From: Sclerodactyla briareus
Lineage: Eukaryota; Echinodermata; Holothuroidea; Dendrochirotida; Sclerodactylidae
Length of the DNA: 64,000 nucleotides
Assembly (NCBI GenBank): GCA_026419785.1
Contig: JAODTK010000721.1
Location: forward strand, 124,001-188,000
Direction of reading: 5' to 3'
Part shown: positions 10,831-21,800 of the stretch, one piece after another
Layout: each line of letters starts with the position of its first letter
Position numbering within the stretch: position 1 is the first letter of the stretch
Notes under the pieces: model-generated
What the model was told of the DNA's origin: nothing
The model's database searches: none
Seen by the model: only the letters and a program-made list of their open reading frames with translations
Made by a program: the position numbers and the translations under genes

Positions 10831-12415
10831 ACACGGTTAGACTTAAGTCATCTATCCGACTTAGTCAAGCTAATCGGCCAGTGTTCAATTTGGCGTGACA
10901 AACACCATCACAATGGCCAACTCAAAACGGCAACTCACGCCACTAAGCCACAAATATTCAAGTGGTTTTGCCCAAAATCCAGGCCCCAAAATCGTTGAGT
11001 CAAGATTTAGGATCCGGTAGCTCCCATACCAATCCAGTTCTGTTCGCCGGCAAAGTGCAACATAGATGGTGACCGTCAACCCCCCCTTACTACAAGGGAT
11101 TTCCACTTTGTGAATCATGGAATTGCTTCCAGGGTCGTAGCCAAATAGGTAGTGGTTGTGTGGTTGGCACACTGCCACTTGAAACCATCTGAATGTTATA
11201 TCACGATTACCATGACAAAATTTATACTTTTTTCAACTGTAAGGTTTCACGGTGCTGCCAGTCATGAATATATGGCGCAAACTATTCTTACATTTCCCAC
11301 AGCTGCCTTATTTGGAAATCTCTCATAGATTGTGTGAAACCTTCTTACCTGCTTTTGCGGTTTGTCAGTGGCAAAACTAGTTGAATCATGAGATGACCTG
11401 AGAGTCAGTTCTGTCCAATCCAATTAACACTTGAATTGTTTTAGGTTGTTATACAGTACATTAATATGACCTGATGTAATGCCTTTTAAACACATACAAT
11501 TTCTTTGTCCTGTTAAGGGTTTTCTAACATGAGTGGGATTTCAGCTAGTGGAATCAAATAAAAACTATTGAACAATACGAGATTTTCAGCTGGGTTACCT
11601 ACGAAGCAACCTAGGTTAGCTCTATGTGAGAGGATTGTTGTTTTGGATGGCGTCTGGCACATCCTACCCACTACTTAAAATGTTGTCATTGGTCAACTTG
11701 TGATAGCTGGGAGGGTGCAACGAACGGTGTTCAAACTTTGTTCAGCTGTTACCTTACGAACTAACCAGGTTAGCGTCGGGGTGGGGGTATGTAGGCATCT
11801 GGCGCACCCAAGCCCACCACTAAACTGGTCGGTTCATGGTAACTTTTGATAGCTGGGAGTGTTACGATCATTTTCTACTTGTCCAACTGGTCCTTACAGA
11901 AACCTCGGTTGCTGTGGGGTTGGGGGGTATTGTATGGGTCTGGGCGCACCCAACCCACCACTTAAAATGTCTGTCCTTGGTCATTTGTGATAGCTTGGAG
12001 TGTCGAACATTTTTAACTTTGTTCCAACTGGTTACCTTACAAGCTAACACAAACCTAGGTTAGCTGTGGGGTGGGGGTTTTTGTATGGCGTCTGGCGCAA
12101 CCAACCCCACCACTTAAAATGTCTGTCTTGGTCATTTGTTGATAGCTGGGAGTTGTAAAGAACATTTTCTATTTTTTCAACTTGTTACCTCATGAGCTAA
12201 GCTAGCTAGTTTTTGGGCCCCAGTTATTGGCTTCGGCGAGAGCCACCCCACCAACTAAAAGGTCTGTCATGGGTCTGGCCATGTTTCATGAGATAATGCT
12301 GGACCTTTTGCCGTAGATTTCACGCGGTTACCTCGGAGCTAAGCTAGCCTAATTGTTTGACGCTTTTGTCTTGGCCCTCACCACCACACACACCAGAAGG
12401 TGCGTGCCAGACGAC
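10770..12415 (-). repeat. Right arm of the foldback-like structure
   Basis: Reverse complement of the left arm at 5,450-6,710. The ~145-bp subrepeat boundary (a TTACCT block, usually after an AACTGG-like run) recurs near 11,595, 11,744, 11,884, 12,027, 12,179 and 12,324. The inner part holds CCAAAATCCAGGCCCCAAAA (about 10,974) and GATGGTGACCGTCA (about 11,070), both mirrored in the left arm. Relative to the left arm it has one or two more subrepeats and an extra ~490 bp (about 11,095-11,590) with a small foldback of its own: GTAAGGTTTCAC at 11,239 facing GTGAAACCTTC at 11,333. No coding capacity is seen. Confidence 0.8.
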
Positions 12416-12686
12416 GATTATACTTGTCAACACAATATCAAGTTGAACATGGGAATAATGGGTTTCAAAGAGTGGAGGGGACGGGTGACAGTTGCAATTA
12501 AGCGATAAAACAGCAATATGGTGAGAATATTGTCTTGCCTCTGAATGTTTAGTTATAGGATGCATGCGTCCTCACAACCCGTACAGGCTGATATTCTACC
12601 TGTGGGTAGCATGAGACAATCAAGGAGGTACAGTATGCCTTGATTGTCTATCAGGATTAGAGCAAAAATGTCCTGTCTGGCTTCAA
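12416..12686. other. Spacer with a perfect 12-bp-arm hairpin
   Basis: No gene. AGACAATCAAGG at 12,614-12,625 and CCTTGATTGTCT at 12,638-12,649 form perfect 12-bp arms around a 12-base loop. Confidence 0.5.
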
Positions 12687-13090
12687 ATGGTGTTTGAACA
12701 TTCTCGTGCCGTATCCACATGTGTTACATGTATTCTCCTAAACAGACTTCATCACACAAAGAGCTTGGAGGATAACAGGAAAACCGTGAAGGAACTAAAA
12801 CCAGAATATCTCCAAATTGCAGAAGGAAGCTGTAGTTGCAAATGGAAGTATTGTACAAGGTCAAAGTTAGTCAGTCAGGTATGTATGTATGTATTTACGC
12901 ACGACGACTACTTTATAGCGAAGTTGAGATGCCTGACCACCCTTCTCTCAGTCGCAGTGAACTCCAAAAAAACTTATGCAGTAGGCTTCCGCTGCCCAAT
13001 GTGTGGCCACCCGAGGGCGCGCCGGGCGTGGCCGGTCCCATAAGTGAAAACAAGCACTTTTGCTGGGTCCCCTTTAGCGCGGATGGGTAA
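12687..13090 (+). CDS. Possible exon(s) of unknown protein
   Basis: Overlapping plus-strand frames stay open through 12,687-13,090. The first has a cysteine cluster, CSCKWKYC, near 12,828-12,855. The stretch ends at GGATGGGTAAGTACTGCC (about 13,080-13,098), where GGTAAGT is a good splice donor. I do not recognise a family. The open frames overlap and disagree, so at most one is real, and a chance open stretch is equally possible. Confidence 0.22.
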
Positions 13091-13989
13091 GTACTGCCTT
13101 GTATGTAGGTATTTAGTGTTGTATTGTAGGGGTGTTAAAGTTGCTCTGTTGTATAAACACCAGTGGCAGCTGTGGAGGTGGGCGTGCATTCAACATAATA
13201 GCGCATCAATAGGTTTGAAGAATATGTCACAATAGCAACCATTTTGCATCTTAGTCTATTGGATTCCTGACAAACTCAGAAAAATCTGGGAATGCTGGAA
13301 TTTAGTTCCAGATGTAAATAAAGCACATCAAGGAACCCTGGCCTGTTTTGATGAGGAGGAGAGCCACCATCAATATGTCAGCTGTGATCATCAATCGAGT
13401 ACATGGAGTAGATCAACCGAAGTTGAACAAGGATGAAGGAGAACAAGTACTGGAGGCCCGGCGGAACCTCTATGCAGAGAGGAACACCTCCATCAGTTCC
13501 CGGGAGGAACAAGGATAATGAAAAGTAACAGTAAAATGTGACTCCATTTTCACCTTTTCCAGATCTATAGAAAGAAAGGAGAAAGAGCTGAAGACATAGA
13601 GCGAAACAGAGGGTGAAGTCCAAGAGGTGAGGATACCACCTGTTTGATTATTTTTCAGATCAATGATTAAGGTGGCGAAGGTGAAAGTTTGATGTGAAGC
13701 TGCGGTTTGCGCAGGACAAAAAAATTGCTCACTATTATTTTCAATACAGCCGTTTCCACAAGGAGGACAACGAGCAGGTCGGTGGGATGGAGGGGGCATG
13801 GATGCGATTTTCTAGAACAACTCGAGGAGTAGCGATTTTGTCTCACCGCTGCACGAGGCCCCGCCACATGGTATTTTGCATAGTTCTGGGAATTCCTGTT
13901 ATCACAGGTGCTTGAAGTAAACATGTAAACTGAGGTAGGCCCATTGCATTGGTAGCTGATTGTGTACAGCCACAGTCAGTAGTTCAACT
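13091..13989. other. No confident gene; partial echo of the MADF-like exon
   Basis: At about 13,692-13,722 the sequence AAGCTGCGGTTTGCGCAGG, followed by ACAAAAAA, resembles the start of the exon at 13,990. In frame it reads KLRF then QDKK. The resemblance is too short to call a copy. The remainder shows no recognisable gene. Confidence 0.35.
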
Positions 13990-14068
13990 ATGGCCCCCCA
14001 AACTGCGGTTTCAAGAAGACAAAAAGAAGGAGCTCATCGAGCTGGTGCAGGAAAAAAAAATATACTGG
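13990..14068 (+). CDS. Small MADF-like exon, 5' end of an unknown protein
   Basis: After an ATG at 13,990 the frame, allowing one extra C in a C run, reads MAPKLRFQEDKKKELIELVQ and then EKKIYW. It stops at TGG|GTAAAAC, a plausible splice donor at 14,069. The pattern of acidic/basic lead, ELI-LV, four to six residues, then a (L/Y)W pair fits the first helix of a MADF (Myb/SANT-like) DNA-binding domain. Such domains occur in host transcription factors and in the second protein of PIF/Harbinger-type transposons. The rest of the domain would have to lie in a later exon that I cannot find. The copy of this spot at 15,681 has lost the frame. The family call rests on about 26 residues and is tentative. 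Confidence 0.4.
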
Positions 14069-14646
14069 GTAAAACTCCATGAAGTTGGGGCACAAAAGTG
14101 TGACATAGGCATCAAAAAAAAAAAAGTTAGAAAAAATGGCAATCTGATGCAGATTTAGTTACTCCAAGGACACTATTTAAAAAAAACGATTTCTATGTTC
14201 CCCTCATTGTACAAAATAAATACTTATTGCTGCATCAAAATGGATCATCATGAAAAATATAACTACCCTACACGGACACCTTCATTTTTAAATTTGTATA
14301 ATTCGGTTCATTATTGGCTTTGTTGTATCTATAAATATTGGTTCATATTGTACTATCAATAACTCATTGGGTAATAATACATGACTGCATCACTAAACTA
14401 AAACAATAGAATAGACAGTTGGGGGGGGAGGGAATCTCAAGTTGACACGAATGGCTATTTCAGCATGTCCAAATTGCTGCATGTGTCATTAACTATTAAA
14501 TATAAAGACATCAGGTTGCTGCAAATAATTGCATATCATGTCAGTTTAATATTAGTTGGTGATAACTTGGCTCAGAGGAAAGAAAAATCACAAACATGGT
14601 TTCTATTGGTAATACTTTGAAAAATACATCCATTAATAATAATTAA

Positions 14647-14682
14647 CTATGCTACATGGACACTGTGTCCAGTAGGTAGGTA
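14647..14682. repeat. Palindrome P1
   Basis: Member of a ~40-bp inverted-repeat family whose arms approximate CTACACTACATGGACAC and its complement. Here the left arm GCTACATGGACAC and the right arm GTGTCCAGTAGG face each other with no spacer beyond T. Confidence 0.6.
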
Positions 14683-14816
14683 TGGTGTCGATGTACCACA
14701 GATAAGCTAGTGACACGATATTAATTTATTTAACTACTGTCAATACAAATGATTCAAAATCAACCTAAAAATGTAACATTTACGTCAACAACGAGGATCA
14801 GATTTAAGCCGGAATG

Positions 14817-14857
14817 TATACCTATACTACTAGACAACGTGTCCATGTAGTGTAGGT
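14817..14857. repeat. Palindrome P2
   Basis: Arms ACCTATACTACTAGAC and GTGTCCATGTAGTGTAGG, 170 bp downstream of P1. The right arm is the full consensus. Confidence 0.6.
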
Positions 14858-15362
14858 AAATAATTTCTCATAAAAATTCATTCACACTTCGATTATGATA
14901 CAAGAATAAACAGTTATTGTTCGTTTTATAACTGTTTTCAATTACATATGGAATTTGGAAGAAAATGAGGTTGTGAATGACACGATCTTCCCCACAGGAG
15001 GTACCTACCGACAATTGAGACACCAATGTGTTAACCTCGAATATTTTCTAAATGTAAATAGAAAATGCCTTCACGTGTGTGCCATTATACCATATTAGTG
15101 ACAGTACAATGATTTAATGATAAATTTATGGCATGAATTAGATCTTTGGAGAAGTGGCATCACTTTTCATTTTTCAAAATACCTACACTACATGGACACA
15201 TATCCAAAATCGCAAATACTACTACTGAGCAAAAAATGAAAACATAGAATTATGTTTTATATCCTGGGCGCTTTCCTTACATTCATTGGGCATCTGTATC
15301 GTACTTCTGAAGCCGGTTCCATGGAAACCAAAGATGGGAACTGAATGGTGGGAAGAGATTTG

Positions 15363-15402
15363 ACCTAGCTACATGGCAGACACCGTGTTGTTAGGTAGGT
15401 AC
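15363..15402. repeat. Palindrome, degenerate member
   Basis: ACCTAGCTACATGGCAGACAC faces CGTGTTGTTAGGTAGGT. It belongs to the same family, with a decayed right arm. Single arms are also found near 14,265, 15,000, 15,183, 15,910 and 16,636. Confidence 0.45.
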
Positions 15403-16273
15403 TCATTTTTTTCAAAAGTCATAATTTGGTAAAATGAGCATGTCCGTACTGTGCTTGCAAGGTCAATGAGTTGATACACGTATAAATAAATGAGTTAATT
15501 CATAATCCAGAGATTTGTTCTTACGTATCGCGGAAAATTTGATAGTCCAACTTGCTTTATTTTTATGTCACACTTTTTTGGTCCAAAAATATGAGTGGAC
15601 ACCAACAGATAATCATGCATAAAAAACCAAGAAAGCAGATACAACACTTATTGTTGTTTTGTTTTAACTGACACAGTGTAAGAAGAGCTCATCGAGTGGT
15701 GACAGGAAAAAATAATATAAGGGTGGTAAAACTCCATGAAGTTGGGGCACAAAAGTGTGACATAGGCATCAAAAAAAAAAAGTAGAAAAAATGTAATCTG
15801 ATTCAGATTTAGTTACTCCAAGGACACTATTTAAAAAAAAAAGATTCTATGTTTCCCCTCATTCGTACAAATAAATACTTATTGTGCATCAAATTGTCAT
15901 CAAAATATACCTCCCTACACGACACCACTCCTCATTCTTTAATTTTGTATAATTCTGCTTAGTGAATTGCTTTGTGTAACTATAAATATTGGTTCATATT
16001 GTACTATCAATAACTCATCAGGTAATACCACTGACTGGCATACTAAACTAAACAATAGAGTTAGGAGGAATCTCAAGTTGACACTGAACGGCTAATTTCA
16101 GCATTTCCAAATTGTGCATGTGTCATTAACTATTAGATGTATAAATTACGTCAGTGCAAATAATTGCATTATTATGTCATTTTATATATTATTGGTGATA
16201 ATTGGCATCAAGAAAAATCACAAACATGGTTTCTATTGTCATACTTGAAAATAACATCCATTAATACTAATTA

Positions 16274-16315
16274 ACCTATACTACATGGACACTTGTGACC
16301 ATGTAGTGTAGGTAT
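16274..16315. repeat. Palindrome P3, best-preserved member
   Basis: ACCTATACTACATGGACAC then TTGT then GACCATGTAGTGTAGGT. The arms pair over about 17 bp. It is the copy of P1, 1.63 kb downstream. Confidence 0.7.
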
Positions 16316-16446
16316 GGGTTTCCATGTACCACAGATAAGCCAGTGACACAATATTAATTTATTTCTACTGGCAATACAAATTGATCAAATAACCTAAAAA
16401 TGTACATTGACGTTACAAGAGGATCAGATTTGAAGCCGGAATGTAT

Positions 16447-16487
16447 ACCTATACTACATAGACCACCGTGTTCATGTAGTGTAGGTA
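16447..16487. repeat. Palindrome P4
   Basis: Copy of P2: ACCTATACTACATAGAC faces GTGTTCATGTAGTGTAGGT, about 170 bp downstream of P3, the same spacing as P1 to P2. Confidence 0.65.
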
Positions 16488-16660
16488 AATAAATTTCTGC
16501 ATAAAATATTTCATCAACTTGATATGAATACAGACTAAACAGTATTGGTTGTTGTTATAACGTTTCAATTACCATATGAATTTGGAGAAAATGAGGTTGT
16601 GTGGAATGACACTAATTGATAATTTTCCCACGAGGAGGTACCTACCGTACATATTTGGAC

Positions 16661-19292
16661 ACCACATGGTTTAACCTCGATATAGTTTCTAGCAGGAGGA
16701 CAAGCATTTTGATGATGTGGCATGAAAAAGAAATGCACGGAAACAATGGTTACAGACTCAAAACCTTTGTTCGCCTCAGCGCTGCCCACGTCAGCCTGTG
16801 GAAACCAGATCACCCATGCCCTCCCTGCACACCTGCGCCCCCTGCCTGGTTTGCTTGTTGGAAAACCCACAGCTTGAACATTATGAGGGTACACAAACTA
16901 TGAATAGCACAGCACGATAGTTGTTTGAAACATGTTCAGTGGAAACCATTCATAACACACCTGTGGCAAGTCCGATTCCTTGACCACTCGCCTGTTGAAA
17001 GAGGCATTTGACATTGTTCAACATATCAGCTACATCCCTCATGTGACGGATGATGTAATAATCGATCAATGGTTTGCCTAAAGGAACACCTGTAGGACTT
17101 ACTTTTGTTCCACTGCGTGCTCGCTGTCAATCTGAGTATGGGTGGGACTATGGGCAGGACACTGTGTTATGCTTGGAACACAGCGATAACCTCGCCTCTT
17201 GGGGTCATGGATTTTTGCGATTATTTGACAAATCCATCCTCAGAAACAGCACAACCCTCAGTTGAAAAGAAAGTAAAGTATTTTGTTTTCTCCTTTCTAA
17301 TAGGATAACATATTTCTATTGTTATTCTAAACATTTTTGGGTGATTATTAGCCAAATGTTGAACAAAACAGTTATATGAGTTTACCACTGAGGGCCCTTC
17401 AGTGACATAGCTGCGTTATGTCAACGAAGAGATGTTAGTTGTTATCAAACCTTTCGCTTTTTACTAAATGCCCCTGCCTCACAGATAAATTGATATACTA
17501 AACTGACTGCAGATGGTTCATTAACTTACTGTTGGCGAAATTGAAGAATCTTCTATTTAGTATTTCGTCAGCCTTAACAGGTTATAAACTCAACAAAAGT
17601 TTATATTCAGCAACTATCTATATGTCTGATATGATGTCTATATGTCTGATCGTCTGGAAAAGTCACTGAAGAATATATAGCGTATGTAAAAAAAAAAACT
17701 GTGACTCTGCAAAGTGCTCTCCTACGGTTAAGTGTGGAAACTATGATACTTGAACAATAAAACCTTGAAAAGCTGGTGTACACTGTCAACTTTTGCTGAA
17801 ATTGGCATTGTGTCTGAAAATGGCAGTGTAACAGAGTGAAAACAAGAGGCAACATGGTGCATAATAAGGCACAACTTGTTGCCGATAATTCCAAATATAA
17901 TTATTAGAAACATGTGTCAGCTTCATTGATCAGGATACAAAAGTATTGTGTCCAGGTAATGGGTAGTGCGGCAACTTGTTGGCAAAAGGTGGAAACTTGT
18001 GGACAGTGTAACAAGGCCTTGTGGGATGTAGGTGTTCAGACATTTAGGGACAAGGTCATCAAGATGGCCTACTTGAAAGCCACTATTTATAAAAATGTAA
18101 AAAATATCCCATTAAGAACCAAGAAAGATGAGAACTTTGAAGTGTCTCATCAGAATGTTCCTTCAGCAGCGTTTGTTTTATCGTTTTAATCTAAAGAAAA
18201 AAAAAGAAGAAAATCTGTTTAAAATTTCACCCGTGATCATAGTGGTCCAAAAGTAAAAATAGCTTGTCATCATTTTCCTTCAAGCGGTAATTGCTTGAAA
18301 GCGGCAGTTGTCCGTCAGAAGGTTGGTCTTGTTAGCTGAGGAATATATCAAGAATATACTGAAATCAGATGAAGTTGAGGTGGGAGGACAGGGTAGATGT
18401 GTTCAGTCAAGTGTCTCTCTGTCATGTGTTTTCCCTGAATACCCATGTTCTTCTTATACCAAAAAAAAAAAACAAAAACACAAAACTTCAACAAAATGTT
18501 CCCTTGACCTCTCCATCATCTTCAACCACTTGAGAGCCGAGGTCAAGTTCAAATATTGAAAGGTATGAAAATGTTGAGTGAGAAAATAGAGAATGCATCT
18601 CATACAAGAGCACAATGAAGAAGATAAAAAAAAAACAGATTTTGTTACATGGTCATTGACCTAACATCTTAACAGAGAAAAGGGAAAGAGTAAAATCAGG
18701 TCATAGGTCATTACAGATTTAGACTTTGAGACTTCATCCACATCCAAATGGTTGTGTTTTCTCCCAGAATCAACCTGCTAACAACCCAACTCAACCTTTC
18801 TATGCTTCCAGCCAACATGTAGTCCAATCAGATGGGACTGGGTACGACGGGCGCAGTCAAACGATCAATTGCCAGTGGAAGTGACAACAGCAGTGTGGAA
18901 ACATGACAAAGCCAGTGCAGGTTAAGAATCAGCTGGAGCAACTAGGAAACCCGGTTTGTTTTTTGTCAGATTACACTTCATTCAGTGCTTGCTTAATTTA
19001 TTTACTTAACTTTGGTTACTCAATAGCTGAGGCCTTTTCAATCATGTAAATAATAATATGAGTAGTTCCTAATATACCGTACGTCAATACCAAAGGCCCC
19101 TAGGCGCTTCACACATGCCTTCCACTGAATATTGTTTAATGTCCACACAAAATAACTATGTAATGGTTTCTAAGTATAAATAAAAATGTAACTGTTGTCC
19201 TGTTGTGTGGTCTGAAATTTTGGTTGATGGCGTTTGGCGCCAATACATACTTAGCTATACTGATTCATATAAATCATTTGTAATCCAGTAAC
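16661..19292. other. No confident gene; a few open stretches
   Basis: Plus-strand frames around 16,972-17,085 (reading TRLLKEAFDIVQHISYIPHV) and 17,105-17,275 stay open. The second ends near GAAAAGAAAGTAAAGT, a possible donor at 17,271. A plus-strand open stretch at 17,914-18,189 has four cysteines. None matches a family that I know. A runs occur at 17,689-17,698, 18,194-18,203 and 18,461-18,471. Confidence 0.3.
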
Positions 19293-19540
19293 ATGATTGT
19301 CTCTCCTGATGAACTTCAGGACAGACTCAGCAAATCACTTTTGTGGGTGTGTGTCATGGCCTGCCATCAGTACATTCCTCCACAAAATGCAACTACCAGT
19401 TTCAATGAAATTTTGGTATCGTGGGTCAACACAATTGACAAGGTTTTGGGTTACAAAGTTAGTAGGGGGTGGTTTATGTATTTCATTATTCAACTTGTTA
19501 GTTTAGGATTACAGACTGATTCATGGGAGCTATGTTGATG
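19293..19540 (+). repeat. Partial head of the composite repeat element
   Basis: GTCTCTCCTGATGAACTTCA, then GGACAGACTCAGC, and a GTGTGTGTCATGGC run at 19,301-19,361 repeat the hairpin head and GT-rich beginning seen at 19,946 and 28,706. The rest diverges quickly. An open frame through it is incidental. Confidence 0.45.
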
Positions 19541-19945
19541 TAGTTCAGAACATGGGTTCTCAGGGAGATGAATGATTAGATATTAAGCTTGAAATCAGAT
19601 AATTGTATCTAATTTTCAATGAGTTTCACAAATTTTCACAAACCAGGGGATATAGGACGACGTTTGGTCCGCTAATTTTATGCATAAATTCAGAGGCCCT
19701 GGAAGGCCCTTCTTGTGTCCATTTTGTTTGTTTATTTCAATGAAAATTTATTAATCTGTCTACCTCTGTATTAGAGCTAATTCAAAATTTGAAACGGGTC
19801 CCTAGAGGTTAAATCATTACCTGGCCTTGGAAATTCCCACCCTGGACAATTGGCATACAAACAACTACCACCATGATAACTCTCACACCAAGCCCTCGCT
19901 GCTTCAAACCGTTTTTCCCAGTGGTTTGTCCAATCGGCTGTTTCT
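19541..19945. other. No recognisable gene
   Basis: Ordinary AT-rich sequence. Nothing recognised. Confidence 0.4.
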
Positions 19946-21800
19946 TTGTCTCGCCTGATGAAATTCAGGAATAGACCATAGTGGTCACTATGGCGTGCGG
20001 ATTTCTCACAAACCGTGAGGCCGACGGCGCAATTTTGTGTGTAGCACTGGGGTTGGGTTACACTACCTGATTAGATTTTGGACAGTCCATTAATGAAGTT
20101 GGGTAATTACTCATTTTATGTAAATTATGTTTAGGCTCGTTAGCAGATTACGCAAGAACCGTCTGTGCTACAGTGATGTAGTTTGACATGTTGGACCTGG
20201 ATGACAGGTGGATGAACTATTAGTTTTGCAGCATAAAATATGCTAATTAAGTGGTCTAATTTGCATAATTTATGCGAATTTTTCAGTTTGTCGATTGTTT
20301 TCACCGAAACTTGGTGGCTGATGGTTTACCATGGTCCCGGAAAATTAAGAAGGGGAAGTTCGGGATCAACTGGAGGTCATTTATGTGTTTATTTGCATAA
20401 TTTATGCCAATTTTTGAAAGTCTGTTGGATTTCCAAAACAAACTTGGTAGATGTGATCCACTTTTGATCCTGATTTCTTTGAAGGTAACAGCTGGGGTCA
20501 GTCGAGGTCATTGTTTAATGGTATGTGCCTAATTTGCATAATATCAATTCCCAATTTCCAACTTGGTAAGAAGGTTAGAGAAACGCGGTGGTATGGTCCG
20601 TTAACATTTTCGGATCCGATGTGTTTGATGCTCCAGGAATTTGATTGAATTCCATTATTTAATAGCCTTTCTGTTAGAATAAAGCATGAGGAACCAGTAA
20701 ACCATAGCTTCCTGTGACAATTGTGCTGTTATAAGCTGCCCCAAGCACCCCTCTCTTACCCACCAATTTTTGATCAGGTTGATTAGACCTTCAAATATAC
20801 TGGGTAACATTTTCTTTCTCTCTTCTTGCCTGGGGACTGGGGACAATGTGGAGGTTTCTAAAGATATATTTTTGGGACATCTTTGACTGCTGCATCGAGA
20901 TAGTTTCGTTGGTGTGTGGGTGCGGAGGCCTGGGGAGGTGTTCGCTCCTGGCAGGGGGGGGGGGGGGTGGGAGGGGGGGGGTTGGGGGGTGGGGGGGGGG
21001 GGGGGGGGGGGGGGTGGCATGTCCTGGCTGCTTGGAAAATAAAAGGCAATGAATATGAAGGAAATGATTTAAAAAGGCAATGAAGCCTGGGCTGCTAAGT
21101 GGGTTTAGAACATTTCAAGTTGGATTTTGGGTAAGGAGTGAGTTGACCTGAGCGATACCAACTTTTCAAATGTGGGTATTTATGAAGAGAAGAGTGGGGG
21201 GGGGGGGATTGAGAAAGAAAAGGCAATTAAGTGACTTTTGTAATAAGATTCAAACTTTAATTGGTCAGTTTATTTCAGGAATTTCGATGTGTTATATGTG
21301 AAAATATGTGATGTTCGTTTGACATCACGATGGTCTGTGCAATGAACTTAAGTTGGTTGTGTATAGTGTGTAGTGTAGTGAAAATTAGAAATCCACCTAT
21401 CGTGCAACCAGACGAATTACTTTTTGGCGATGCCTTGGTAATGTTTTCCTGGGGAATAAGAACTCTCTTGTTTTGGTGTAATTGGGACATTTTGGAGTGT
21501 AAACATGGTAACTCCCCCCAGCTGAACGGATTCCGCTCCATACTAGATACGTTGGTTCCCCGTAATGAACACATGATCCCCATTGTTCTGGGGTCACGTC
21601 AAAGGTCAAATGATCAAATCTTCACTACAAGACCTCATATGGATGGATAAATTTGGTACTTGGTCTGTGAGTTCTTCATGATACCTATTGTAATTTTGTA
21701 ACTCTTGTACGCATGTGAATTCGACGATCTTCGCTGATCATGTCCATTCACGGAATCACTAAGCCTTTTTTTGCTTTCTCCTGGTTTTGATGGTAACGAA
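19946..21800 (+). repeat. Composite repeat element, copy A (head, body, one unit, tail)
   Basis: Begins with the hairpin GTCTCGCCTGATGAAATTCA at 19,948 and continues with ATTTCTCACAAACCGTGA, GGCTCGTTAGCAGATTACGC, GACCTGGATGACAGGTGG, several ATTTGCATAATTTATGC blocks (20,257, 20,391, 20,531) and ATAAGCTGCCC. After an extra segment it resumes at about 21,285 with GTTATATGTGAAAATATGTG. One degenerate tandem unit follows (21,440-21,660), then a tail remnant with GGAATCACTAAGCCTTTTTT at about 21,750. Copy B at 28,706-29,760 matches the head and body throughout. No protein is encoded that I can recognise. Confidence 0.75.
20835..21285. other. Extra segment in copy A with very long G tracts
   Basis: Compared with copy B (which passes from CCTATTCTTACATGGGACG straight to TGTATGTGTTATATGTG), copy A holds about 450 extra bases. 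They include runs of G broken by single T or A at 20,957-21,014. The tract could form G-quadruplexes and is also the sort of place where read or assembly errors collect. Frames through it coding for poly-Gly or poly-Pro are meaningless. Confidence 0.6.

Larger units (their letters stand above)
13990..15660 (+). repeat. Direct duplication, first copy
   Basis: From about 14,020 this stretch is repeated at 15,680-16,660. Shared landmarks include AACTCCATGAAGTTGGGGCA (14,074 and 15,729), AAGTGTGACATAGGCATC, AGTTACTCCAAGGACAC, TAAATTGGTTCATATTG-like runs, and GGTACCTACC near 15,000 and 16,633. The offset is 1,655 bp at the left and 1,628 bp further in, so the second copy has lost a little. Identity looks high, with mostly indel differences. 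Confidence 0.85.
15661..16660 (+). repeat. Direct duplication, second copy
   Basis: Second copy of the block starting at 14,020. It stops after the GGTACCTACCGTACA block at about 16,633-16,660. The part corresponding to about 15,030-15,660 is not repeated here. A tandem genomic duplication and an assembly artefact from two haplotypes would look the same at this level. Confidence 0.8.

Noticed and set aside
20655-21052. Poly-Pro and poly-Gly open frames
   Set aside because: Same cause: the G tract at 20,957-21,014 is open in all frames.
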